Below are positions 27,879 to 38,820 of a stretch of DNA of 49,227 bases, piece after piece. The DNA lies in contig CAIMXI010000266.1 in assembly GCA_903845365.1 (NCBI GenBank), positions 1 to 49,227 of the forward strand, given 5' to 3'. This DNA is from an uncultured Geobacteraceae bacterium (GTDB taxonomy: Bacteria; Desulfobacterota; Desulfuromonadia; Geobacterales; Pseudopelobacteraceae). The position numbers and the translations under genes are program-made. The stretch's first letter is position 1, and the number at the start of each line of letters is the position of its first letter. The notes below the pieces were generated by a model. That model was not told the DNA's origin. It saw only the letters and a program-made list of their open reading frames with translations, and ran no database searches.

Positions 27879-30800
27879 CTATCGCTCCTGAATATGCAAA
27901 AAACGCTTTGTGGGTCGGTGGGCGGTGTTGCCGGAAACCAGCGGATTTATTTTTGGCGGTGTCCCTTGGAACGATGTAGTTTCACGGTTACCACTCTGAG
28001 TGAATGCGCTGGCCATGTCAACCTGTTGAAAGGCCCCGGTTGAAAGCTGCACTAATATCTGCCCCTTCATTTTCGCTGCTCCGCTAGCTGCGGTATCATA
28101 GCGTAATGCCCAGAGTGAGGTAGTCCCACCAAAGTCGCATATACCAGCCGCCGGGGTAAGTGTGGTAAAACTCACCACGCCGTTGGTACTCGCAGCAGGA
28201 TCAGTTATGACACGTTTTGAATAGGTTGTCGTGCCATCACCGACGGGAAGATCAATGTACCACCCATTTGTCACCGCACTACTGGACACAGTGGTACGAT
28301 TGTCCAGGTCTGTCTTGGCAAGCGACGTTGTACAAGCGATGTCAAATTTGTTACCGGAGATAAAACAGGGGTCTTTAATTCCAAACAGCGACTGCACGTT
28401 AGTTGGGTCATCACCTTTAGTGTAGTACCGTCCGGTACCAAAGTAGAGCCAAAATTTTGATTTTGTCGAATCCTGCAGCTTTGTTACCGCTGTAGTAACC
28501 GGCCCGATTCCATCAATCAGATTTGAAATTTTCCAATTTGCCGGATCAGGATCGTTATTAGTAAGCAGCCTGAGCACCCCTCCCTTGTTCCAAGCAGTGG
28601 GTGCGGTGCTGCTATCGCCACGAGTGTACCCGATATAAATCGCATCATCGCTGTAGGCGCCAGCCCGGGTGCCCTCAAATTTGTCCGTATCAGTGGTCGA
28701 TCCGGAAAGAGACCCGGCAAAAGCAGTAGCATTAACCGGCAGTGTGAAGTTTGTGTTGATCCCGCCTGTTGCCGCACTGCTGAAGGTTCTTACCAACGCC
28801 CCGGTTTTCAGATCAAGCACAAAAATGGTGAGTTTTTTGTCAGAATATCCTTTAAACTGGTTGTTTGCAATTGGCCCGGTAGGGCCGGACGCGACAATGG
28901 CATACCACTTTCCGTTGCGCTGCAGGCCGGTTGATGTTTCGTTTGAGTCTTTGATACGTACAATGGCCGGTGTGACAGTCGTAAAACCAAGTCTCGGGTC
29001 GCTGAACTCCCACATCAGTTTTGGGTATGTACCACTGCCCAAATCGGATGTGATTGGGCTGGTGACATCAAGCGCGAAAATGGATGAGAAGCCAAACCCA
29101 CTCGTAGCATTAGTGATTGAACTTATCGGCGTTTTTACGCTTATCTGCTTCAAGCTGGCTAAAGTGGTGGCTGCTTCAGTAGTAGTAGGCGCAGGGGAAC
29201 AGGTAATGTCCGTTGCCGTAACTGCTGTAACAGTAAATATGCCATTATTTCCGCTATTTGTGAAACCGGCTGCTGTAAATATAGTGCCGACAGCAAAGCC
29301 GTCACCGGTAGATGTAAAGTCACCTGTAGTACGATGGAATTTGCTTGACGCGACGGAGATAGACGCTCCCGATGCGGTCGCGGCAAGAGTCGAGCTGGCA
29401 GCACCTCCCATGCCGGTAGCACCAATCAAAACCGTCCTCCAACTGGTACCACCACCCGTAGCAGCAGTGTCATAACTAAGTTGTCCGGTGCTGGAGGACA
29501 CTGTCGTCTTTTTCACGCACTGCGAATAGGTCGCGTCGCCGCAGGTTACACTGGCGTCAAGAGTGGTGTTAATACTGGCATCAATCAGAAGCGGCGTTGC
29601 ATCCACCATAAAAATATGCTGGTAGGATTTACTTGTAAGATACTGCAGGTAAGGGAGCGTATGTTTAGGTATGAATGCCCACAGCTCTTTGCCCAGCTCT
29701 GTCGCCGTGCTGCCATCAGGGTTTTTCAATTCTGCTACTACCCCAGTTGTACTCCCTTTGAAATTTGAGCCAACCTTAAATGCGTGCAGCATGCCGTCAT
29801 TGGCACCAACATAGGCAGTACCCCGTAAGCTATAGTCTTTTGAGTTTATGAATTTACCATAGCTTTGATCAGAAAACCCTTCTGGCTGCAGCAGGTTGTA
29901 ACCGTTCAAACGATTTTTTGACTGGATTTTTGGTGTAGAATTGATGATGTCCCCCAACTTCCAGACTCTTGCAGCTGCAGAGTCCATTCTGCGATCGCGA
30001 TATCCGGAATCATAGGTGCCGCGAACGAAGTTGATAATGCCAATCGCCGCGGTACTGTCAGAATCCATATATGAGTAGAGTTTGTTTACCGTTGTGTTGT
30101 CTGATTGAAAGTCTAGCTTTGTGGCTGAAGATGTTGTGGGGTCACTGGTAAAGATAGTGCGGGCAGATGGAGCCATAGACGCAAGGGAGTACCCTGCACT
30201 AAAAAGGCTTTTTGCGGCATCTATGGAAACAGAACTACTCGGGGTGGAACTGTCCTTGACACCATCACCATTGGAATCAGCGTAGAGTTTAACCTGCGTT
30301 TTAGTCCCGTCAAAGTAGAAATCAGCAATCTTGTCGTTGGTGAGTTTAAGTTTAAGATCGTTGATGCTGTCTTCCCGAATGCTTATGTTATCAAGTAGTG
30401 GGTCAACGTAGTACCAGTAAGCCTGCAAATCCGCTAACCACGTAGTTTTGTAGCCGGGCGTGAACTCTTTTTCAGGATAGTAGAGAGCTTGAAGCAGAAC
30501 TGAACCACTACTATCGGCATTGCCAATTACCGAAGCTGCCGTTCCGGAATTGGCCACCCCCAACATGGAATTGACAGCACTTGTGATCCCGGCTTTAAGG
30601 TCATCACCATTTGCCCCCTCGAAAAAGTTGTATGGGAGGCCGGTCACTGAGTCGGCCCATTCTGCGCATGATGTTGACCAGGTACCTTCCGGGTCACATT
30701 CAGGAATGGGAAAAGTTGCCGGAGATGTTGGATAATTCAGACTGTCGCTACCACCAAAAGGATCATACGTACCGCTGGCCATTTGTGTGGCGGTTGCGGC

Positions 30801-32276
30801 CGCAAACGGATAGGGGGCGTTATTGCCATCTTTGTCGGTGAAACCACCCCACATGGCCGTATTGATCAAGGCGTTGCGCCCCTTATCGCCGTCGCCAAAG
30901 GCATATACGGTGAATGTGGTAACGGTTTGCGCATCTGGCAAAGCTGCTTCAGGCCGCAGATCATTCATGTGCATATAGTAAGCCGGTATGACCGGATCAA
31001 CGCCGGTTCCCCACGCCCCGTCTGAAATTAACAACGCAAATGCCTTGCGGCATTTCACCGCCACAGGACCGGTGTCATAATACGGATCTTTGGTGGGGGT
31101 TGTTTTTGAAATCATCAATGTAGTATTGGCACTGTCCGCCATGCTTGTCTGCTGAAAAAATTTTGCAACTTCAGCCAGCGCGGGGCCAGTATTGGTCCCT
31201 GAATTACGAGTTTCGGTGTTAATGGCATTTACGTAATCGCCAACTGCACCGTTTTTGCCGTGATAATAGACAACATCAGAACCGCTGAAGTGCGTCAGCT
31301 CAAGATCAATCTGAGAGGGGTAAAGGGCTTGCACCACACCGGTAACATCTGAGGGCGTGGTAGTTTTGGTTTTAATATTGTACGGCGTAGATGAAGATGC
31401 CGTTCCCAGCAGCTCGCACGCATTAGCGGCGATACCAGCCTTAGATAAACTGGCCTGGTTCGATGAGGTATTGGTACTGGTACTAGTCTCACTTACAAGC
31501 CCGCTTGCTCCTCCGAAGGTAATAGTCTTTTTGTCGGACGAAATGGCCGTAATAGTGAAAGTGCCATTGTTGCCTGAATTGGTAAAGTGTGATGTTGTAA
31601 CGACATCACCGACGACAAACCCATTAGCTATACTTGTTTTGGTAAAAGTTTTAGCTGTAGCTGAGACAACAATGCTTTTTGCGGTAAAGGTCACACCACC
31701 GGTAGCGCCAGCAGAACTAAACAGCATTGTTCTTGCTGTTGAGGAAGATGAACTTTTTGTTATTACGCAATGGGTAGTTGGATCTGTAAAAGGGTCCCAT
31801 TTACTATCCTCACCCTCATCAACGTACGTATTGGTAGTGCTGTCAAATCTGCCACCGGTCAGAATTTTTCTGACCACATTTACCCTGGTAGTAGTGAAAA
31901 AGTTGAGAATGTTGCCGGAGAGACAGTTGGAAGAGATAGTACCAATGGCTGGGTAAGAGTAACTGGTGCAGTTATTGTCGTTCTCCTCCCAATAACCCGC
32001 TGTGGTATTGTATTTATAGTAGCTGGTTGTTTTGAAATAGCCGTAGTAAGGGGCGTATCTATCGTATGATTCACAGACATTACTCGAGTCACAGGTAGTG
32101 TAGGCAGGCCATCGCATTGATCCCGAAAAATCAATCACCAGATTGATATTTGGTTTTATGTTTTGTGTCTGATGGACGCAAGTATAGTCGGCGTTGGTTG
32201 CTGTTGCCGCCGCAACAGCACATTGGCACCAGACTAATTGCACCATAAGAAGCATAAAAACAGGTATTATTTTCAT
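27879..32276 (-). CDS. pilY1: Type IV pilus tip adhesin PilY1
   Basis: This secreted tip protein is involved in pilus extension, adhesion and surface sensing. The 1465 residues begin with a signal peptide (about 1-24) and a von Willebrand A domain with an intact MIDAS motif (DFSGS, 49-53; later TGPALAEVAK). The C-terminal beta-propeller region shows YVGANDGMLHAF, HIFMVDATPLLIDA and WLYFGTGRYY. An EF-hand-like calcium loop, DSNGDGVKD (about 670), matches the site that controls pilus retraction in Pseudomonas. Two beta-rich segments with the core HFTNSGNNGTFT (about 225) and GFTNSGNNGIFT (about 1004) are inserted in the vWA and propeller parts. GGGGAG precedes the ATG. Confidence 0.92.
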   Translation of the reverse strand: MKIIPVFMLLMVQLVWCQCAVAAATATNADYTCVHQTQNIKPNINLVIDFSGSMRWPAYTTCDSSNVCESYDRYAPYYGYFKTTSYYKYNTTAGYWEENDNNCTSYSYPAIGTISSNCLSGNILNFFTTTRVNVVRKILTGGRFDSTTNTYVDEGEDSKWDPFTDPTTHCVITKSSSSSTARTMLFSSAGATGGVTFTAKSIVVSATAKTFTKTSIANGFVVGDVVTTSHFTNSGNNGTFTITAISSDKKTITFGGASGLVSETSTSTNTSSNQASLSKAGIAANACELLGTASSSTPYNIKTKTTTPSDVTGVVQALYPSQIDLELTHFSGSDVVYYHGKNGAVGDYVNAINTETRNSGTNTGPALAEVAKFFQQTSMADSANTTLMISKTTPTKDPYYDTGPVAVKCRKAFALLISDGAWGTGVDPVIPAYYMHMNDLRPEAALPDAQTVTTFTVYAFGDGDKGRNALINTAMWGGFTDKDGNNAPYPFAAATATQMASGTYDPFGGSDSLNYPTSPATFPIPECDPEGTWSTSCAEWADSVTGLPYNFFEGANGDDLKAGITSAVNSMLGVANSGTAASVIGNADSSGSVLLQALYYPEKEFTPGYKTTWLADLQAYWYYVDPLLDNISIREDSINDLKLKLTNDKIADFYFDGTKTQVKLYADSNGDGVKDSSTPSSSVSIDAAKSLFSAGYSLASMAPSARTIFTSDPTTSSATKLDFQSDNTTVNKLYSYMDSDSTAAIGIINFVRGTYDSGYRDRRMDSAAARVWKLGDIINSTPKIQSKNRLNGYNLLQPEGFSDQSYGKFINSKDYSLRGTAYVGANDGMLHAFKVGSNFKGSTTGVVAELKNPDGSTATELGKELWAFIPKHTLPYLQYLTSKSYQHIFMVDATPLLIDASINTTLDASVTCGDATYSQCVKKTTVSSSTGQLSYDTAATGGGTSWRTVLIGATGMGGAASSTLAATASGASISVASSKFHRTTGDFTSTGDGFAVGTIFTAAGFTNSGNNGIFTVTAVTATDITCSPAPTTTEAATTLASLKQISVKTPISSITNATSGFGFSSIFALDVTSPITSDLGSGTYPKLMWEFSDPRLGFTTVTPAIVRIKDSNETSTGLQRNGKWYAIVASGPTGPIANNQFKGYSDKKLTIFVLDLKTGALVRTFSSAATGGINTNFTLPVNATAFAGSLSGSTTDTDKFEGTRAGAYSDDAIYIGYTRGDSSTAPTAWNKGGVLRLLTNNDPDPANWKISNLIDGIGPVTTAVTKLQDSTKSKFWLYFGTGRYYTKGDDPTNVQSLFGIKDPCFISGNKFDIACTTSLAKTDLDNRTTVSSSAVTNGWYIDLPVGDGTTTYSKRVITDPAASTNGVVSFTTLTPAAGICDFGGTTSLWALRYDTAASGAAKMKGQILVQLSTGAFQQVDMASAFTQSGNRETTSFQGTPPKINPLVSGNTAHRPTKRFLHIQER

Positions 32277-32288
32277 ATTGCAACTCCC

Positions 32289-32972
32289 CTATTTGGCGTA
32301 GTTAGCACATGCGACCTCTGCTTCACTGAACTGTAGCATAGCCGCTTCCGGATTTATTGGCTGCGGTTGTTTAACCAGAAAAGTTTCCATACATTTTTCG
32401 AATGTGACAGACATTCTTTTTTGTAAAGGCATAGTCTGCGCCGTTTTTGGTTGTGTTGACGGTCCGGAGAGAGGTAAAATCGGAGTAACTGCATTTGGCT
32501 TCACATTTACTGATGCTCTGTCCGACTGCGTTTTGCCTACTGTTGCCAACCTCGGTTTTGCCCTGCCCCGCACGATATTTTTCTCAATCTTCTTTTCGGC
32601 AGATTTTTTCTCCACCGGCAGAGTGTTCAGTGGATTATCGGTAAAAATTGGGATCCCGTTCTCTGCATTCAAACGGTACACTTTGGCTTCGGACCTCGCC
32701 TCAGGCAGTGAGGTTTCCGTTGGCCCGTTCCCTCCCACTCCGGTTTTATCACTTTTCAGCTTTGCAGATTCGTCGTCGCCAGAAGTATCGATTTTCTTTT
32801 TGTAGGTCAAGCCGCGATCGTTCAGGCTTGAGCCAAAACCATGACAACCCTTGCAACCCATTCCATATTTCTGTGAATAGGATGCAATAGCCCAAACGTT
32901 GGACGCCGTCAGAAATATAATAATGCAGACAATGAATAATCTTGTGACTGTTGGGAACATTTGGGGAACCAT
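32289..32972 (-). CDS. Exported monoheme c-type protein with DUF4124-like segment
   Basis: This 227-residue protein heads the PilY1/minor pilin operon. An N-terminal hydrophobic signal (RLFIVCIIIFLTASNVWA) is followed by GMGCKGCHGFG, a CxxCH heme c attachment motif (40-44), in the context of the short cytochromes beginning YSQKYGM. Residues 97-114 (KVYRLNAENGIPIFTDNP) resemble the DUF4124 fold. The remainder is Lys/Pro/Thr-rich and looks disordered, with two C-terminal cysteines. I know no named family for the whole protein. It lies 12 bases upstream of pilY1. No strong ribosome site is evident; a later in-frame Met 5 is possible. Confidence 0.6.
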   Translation of the reverse strand: MVPQMFPTVTRLFIVCIIIFLTASNVWAIASYSQKYGMGCKGCHGFGSSLNDRGLTYKKKIDTSGDDESAKLKSDKTGVGGNGPTETSLPEARSEAKVYRLNAENGIPIFTDNPLNTLPVEKKSAEKKIEKNIVRGRAKPRLATVGKTQSDRASVNVKPNAVTPILPLSGPSTQPKTAQTMPLQKRMSVTFEKCMETFLVKQPQPINPEAAMLQFSEAEVACANYAK

Positions 32973-33020
32973 TAATCAGGCTAACAGCTAAAGAGTCTTG
33001 CAAAAATTAACTGTTCTTTT

Positions 33021-33082
33021 CCGTTCGTGGTGAGCTTGTCGAACCATGAACGGCTGCCCTTCGACAAGCTCAGGGCGAACGG
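33021..33082. repeat. REP-type palindrome (GAGCTTGTCGAA family)
   Basis: CCGTTCGTGG-GAGCTTGTCGAA faces TTCGACAAGCTC-GGGCGAACGG, two imperfect inverted arms about 25 bases long with a short loop. The GACAAGCTCAGGGCGAAC word is a widespread dispersed repeat in bacterial chromosomes. It lies upstream of the pilus operon, between it and the XRE gene. Confidence 0.75.
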
Positions 33083-33219
33083 TATATGTTCAAGTTATTT
33101 TTGCTAGACTCCTAGCGGCAAAATGAGAATTGAATTTGTGCCTTTTGAACATCAATCAATGGGATAATAGCATCTCAAATGCCCTCCGGTCAACCTGTAT
33201 AGAAGGGAAAAACCTACAG

Positions 33220-33558
33220 CTAACCGCTATAATCACAACGCAGAACATCTGCCAGCTTCTTTGCTCTATCCTTGCCGATGATACGCTTGCCTCGCTCGAT
33301 CTCTGAAATATGACGTTGTGGAATACCGGCAAGCTCCGCAAGCTGAATCTGAGTCAATCCCTCTCGATGACGATAACCGCTGATTAATGTACCGGCCTCG
33401 TTACCCTTAAATTCTGTGAATGCCTCACGCCACGGGATACTATCGGAAGATTCGGCCAGCCCGATCTCTGCTGCGTATTTCCGTAACTGCTGTAATTTGT
33501 CTGCAGCCCCTGAAAAGTATGCAACATCAGTACGGTGCTTTTTCGTGCGTTCCAACAT
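33220..33558 (-). CDS. XRE-family HTH regulator (possible orphan antitoxin)
   Basis: This 112-residue protein has a classic helix-turn-helix at about 58-105: GLTQIQLAELAGIPQRHISEIERGKR. The N-terminal half (FSGAADKLQQLRKYAAEIGL) is helical and unassigned. I take the ATG at 33558 because GGAGG lies 6 bases upstream; the TTG at 33564 would overlap that site. Proteins of this build are often the antitoxin of a RelE/HigB pair, but no intact toxin is next to it: the upstream neighbour is a BRO-N pseudogene. The lone regulator fits the degraded look of the stretch. Confidence 0.7.
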   Translation of the reverse strand: MLERTKKHRTDVAYFSGAADKLQQLRKYAAEIGLAESSDSIPWREAFTEFKGNEAGTLISGYRHREGLTQIQLAELAGIPQRHISEIERGKRIIGKDRAKKLADVLRCDYSG

Positions 33559-33674
33559 AAACAACCTCCACCAGTTTGAGTTTTTTCAGACCTCATACCG
33601 ATTGCCTTCTTGTTGAATTGTTCGGAAACTCCGAATAGTTGTAGCCTGGCTGATTTCTTCTACTAGATACTATT

Positions 33675-33720
33675 CCTTCTCCATTTGGGAGAAGGTGCCC
33701 GACAGGGCGGATGAGGGGTG
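33675..33720. repeat. REP-type palindrome (CCTTCTCC...GGAGAAGG family)
   Basis: CCTTCTCC and GGAGAAGG form a perfect 8-bp hairpin with a short loop, followed by GCCC-GACA-GGGC. This is a second dispersed palindrome type, 0.6 kb from the first. Confidence 0.7.
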
Positions 33721-33783
33721 ATTTTGACGTACGGCAAAAAGCTGATCGGAGACTACTAATTCGCAGTGAAGCTTTTCTGTAAA

Positions 33784-34123
33784 TTACTTTATTTTCTTGC
33801 GAGGCGGAGTTTTTCCTTGCGGCAGAAAATTCTCACTGGATACAACGGCTTTTCCGGTTTTGGCCTCAAGAGACTTGCGTGCCTGCTTGGCGATATCTCC
33901 ACCCTTCTTTGCAGCCACCTTATTTTCAGCCATACGGATTGCATCATTCCTTCTTTGACCAGCCGCCCTTTAAGTTTATTCCAGTACTTGCGAGCAGTCT
34001 GGTAGTCCGACTGCTGTGTTAATACCTGAATGATGTCAATAACCGAGAACCACCAGATTTCGGTCTTCTCATCGTAGATACGACGAATAGCATGGGTTTC
34101 AAAAAAAAAGGTTGTGTGTGCAT
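33784..34123 (-). pseudogene. BRO-N domain protein, frameshifted and internally deleted
   Basis: The N-terminal part reads ETHAIRRIYDEKTEIWWFSV and IDIIQVLTQQSDYQTARKYW, typical of BRO-N/DinD-like proteins of phages and mobile elements. The 3' part, in another frame, reads NKVAAKKGGDIAKQARKSLE and TGKAVVSSENFLPQG, the typical C-terminus of the same family. The central portion, normally well over 100 residues, is missing: the two parts meet near 33935. At 34101-34109 a run of nine A (T on the coding strand) breaks the frame after MHTQPFF; ten would restore it. AAGGAAG still precedes the ATG. Confidence 0.8.
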
Positions 34124-34216
34124 AGAGCTTACTTCCTTATTATCGAGCCATTTCCGAATGATCGGAAATGGCATCAATATCTCAGGTATAAGGCGGGTAA
34201 AAGGTAGGAAGTTAAA

Positions 34217-34933
34217 TCAAATCACCATCTCTTGTTTCTGCAGGCGTTTGTAGTAGAAATTCTGGCCGTAGAGTACGGCGATCGGATTGTGACCGGTAAC
34301 CCGGTCTTTGACGATAAGGGTTGTCACCGGCGCAGTGGAGTGTTTGTTAAAAAGCATGTCGTGACCGACGCAGAGGCCAACGATGATATTCATATCTGTC
34401 CCCATCCGGTTACAGATTTCGGCTTGGGCAATCGGATTACATGCCGGCTCAAAAGTCCCCGGCCGGACTTTGTCGGTTTCTGCCAGGCCAAGTTCAAGCT
34501 TGTCGATGCTGCCAGCCTTACAGCAGACGCTGACAGGCTCAAACCCTTGTGCAGTAAGAATTTTAGCCAGACGCTCCGACTCGTCCAGCAGCCCGATACA
34601 GGTTGCCATACCGATTTTTTTGTACCCCATCAGCTTTGCAAAGGCGATCGTATCCTCTACCCTGGTCCATCGGGCGTTGACGACATCACTCCCCGGCACA
34701 GGCTGATAGCAGAGCCCTTCAACCTTTGCGGCAACAAAGGCGATCTTCGCATCCTCACTGTCACCAAGATATTCATCAAAAGATTCCTGTACTACATCGC
34801 CATAGGCATCAGACGGGCAATTGCCAGGTTTGGGAGGAGCCAGAGCAGGATCACCGCTCCAGCAGTTCGTGGTACCATGTTTCTGCCAGACAGAACTGCA
34901 TTTTGCACAGGTAACCGAAATTGTTTCTGACAT
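34217..34933 (-). CDS. DUF1847 family metal-binding protein
   Basis: This 238-residue cytoplasmic protein is rich in conserved cysteines: CAKCSSVWQKHGTTNC at the N-terminus, CCKAG in the middle and CNPIAQAEICNRMGTDMN later, followed by IVGLCVGHDMLF. The cysteine pattern suggests an iron-sulfur or zinc site. The family is uncharacterised. It is the last gene of ligA-HDOD-DUF1847, starting 9 bases after the HDOD stop, so it is likely co-transcribed with them. Confidence 0.8.
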   Translation of the reverse strand: MSETISVTCAKCSSVWQKHGTTNCWSGDPALAPPKPGNCPSDAYGDVVQESFDEYLGDSEDAKIAFVAAKVEGLCYQPVPGSDVVNARWTRVEDTIAFAKLMGYKKIGMATCIGLLDESERLAKILTAQGFEPVSVCCKAGSIDKLELGLAETDKVRPGTFEPACNPIAQAEICNRMGTDMNIIVGLCVGHDMLFNKHSTAPVTTLIVKDRVTGHNPIAVLYGQNFYYKRLQKQEMVI

Positions 34934-34942
34934 TTACGCTCC

Positions 34943-35842
34943 CTATACAGCCATAGTATTAAATATTACGGCGACTTCCTGACTGACCTCTTCATAAGCC
35001 TCGTCCAGCTCAGTGAGGAAATGTTCCATGCTCGGTGCAATATCCACTGGTGCATGCTCTGTTAAAATATCCCAGGCATTTTCCTCTGAATCTCCCGGAA
35101 TACTCGCCTGGGCGACGCTCTCCGCAGTCACGTGCGATGAACAGTAAAAATCGGCAAGCGTAATAATTGCGGTAAGAAACGGATCCTCTGTAGCCAGTTT
35201 GGAGCTGTGATGATAGGAGATTACGTCAGAGTAGACGGACGGAAAATTCCAGCGCTGTGCCAGACAGAGACCGACTTCGCAGTGAGTTGTGCCGAAAAAT
35301 TCATATTCAGCATCGTAGGTTGTGTTGCTAGTGTTCTCGATACTTTGCAGCATCCGTCCATATTCATCCTTGCAGTAATGCCCCAGAAAGACCTTGCCTA
35401 TATCGTGAACAATGCCGACAAGATAGGCCTTTTCCATGTCGGGATATTTAACCTTGCGGGCAATGAATCGTGAAATAGCCCCGACGCTGAAAGAGTGAGT
35501 CCAAAATGCCTTCATATTAAATGGCTGTTCCCTGTCCTTGAAACCATCGACAAAATAACTGGTCAAAATCATTTCACGCACGCATTTAAAGCCGAGGAAT
35601 ATCAAGGCGCGCTTGACCGAATTAATGGAGTTGGTTGTGCGGTAAAGTGGCGAGTTTACAACCTTGAGAACCTTGGCAGTAAGCACCACATCGGACAGCA
35701 TCAAGTCGGCAATTTCATCAGGGTTGGCTTGCGGGTCGTCGAGCATTGACACCACTTTCGAGACAATTGCGGGAATGGTCGGCAGATCAACTGTATCTCT
35801 GAAAAGTTTACGAGCCGTTATCATCATTGTTAATTTGTCCAC
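34943..35842 (-). CDS. HDOD-domain signalling protein
   Basis: This 299-residue protein has an HDOD domain over most of its length (LPTIPAIVSKVVSMLDDPQANP, VLKVVNSPLYR, ALIFLGFKCVRE, GIVHDIGKVFLGHY). HDOD domains are relatives of HD hydrolases that usually lack full catalytic residues and act in signalling. Here an HD pair and a second HxxxH-like motif are visible, so activity cannot be excluded. The start is a GTG with AGGAG 6 bases upstream. It lies 16 bases after ligA. Confidence 0.85.
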   Translation of the reverse strand: MDKLTMMITARKLFRDTVDLPTIPAIVSKVVSMLDDPQANPDEIADLMLSDVVLTAKVLKVVNSPLYRTTNSINSVKRALIFLGFKCVREMILTSYFVDGFKDREQPFNMKAFWTHSFSVGAISRFIARKVKYPDMEKAYLVGIVHDIGKVFLGHYCKDEYGRMLQSIENTSNTTYDAEYEFFGTTHCEVGLCLAQRWNFPSVYSDVISYHHSSKLATEDPFLTAIITLADFYCSSHVTAESVAQASIPGDSEENAWDILTEHAPVDIAPSMEHFLTELDEAYEEVSQEVAVIFNTMAV

Positions 35843-35858
35843 AGTTTGCTCCTATAGG

Positions 35859-38762
<2,904 letters not shown>

Positions 38763-38820
38763 CATATTCGCAGCTACTTTACACAATGCCGCACTGAATT
38801 TGCCCCAAAAGGAGATTTAA

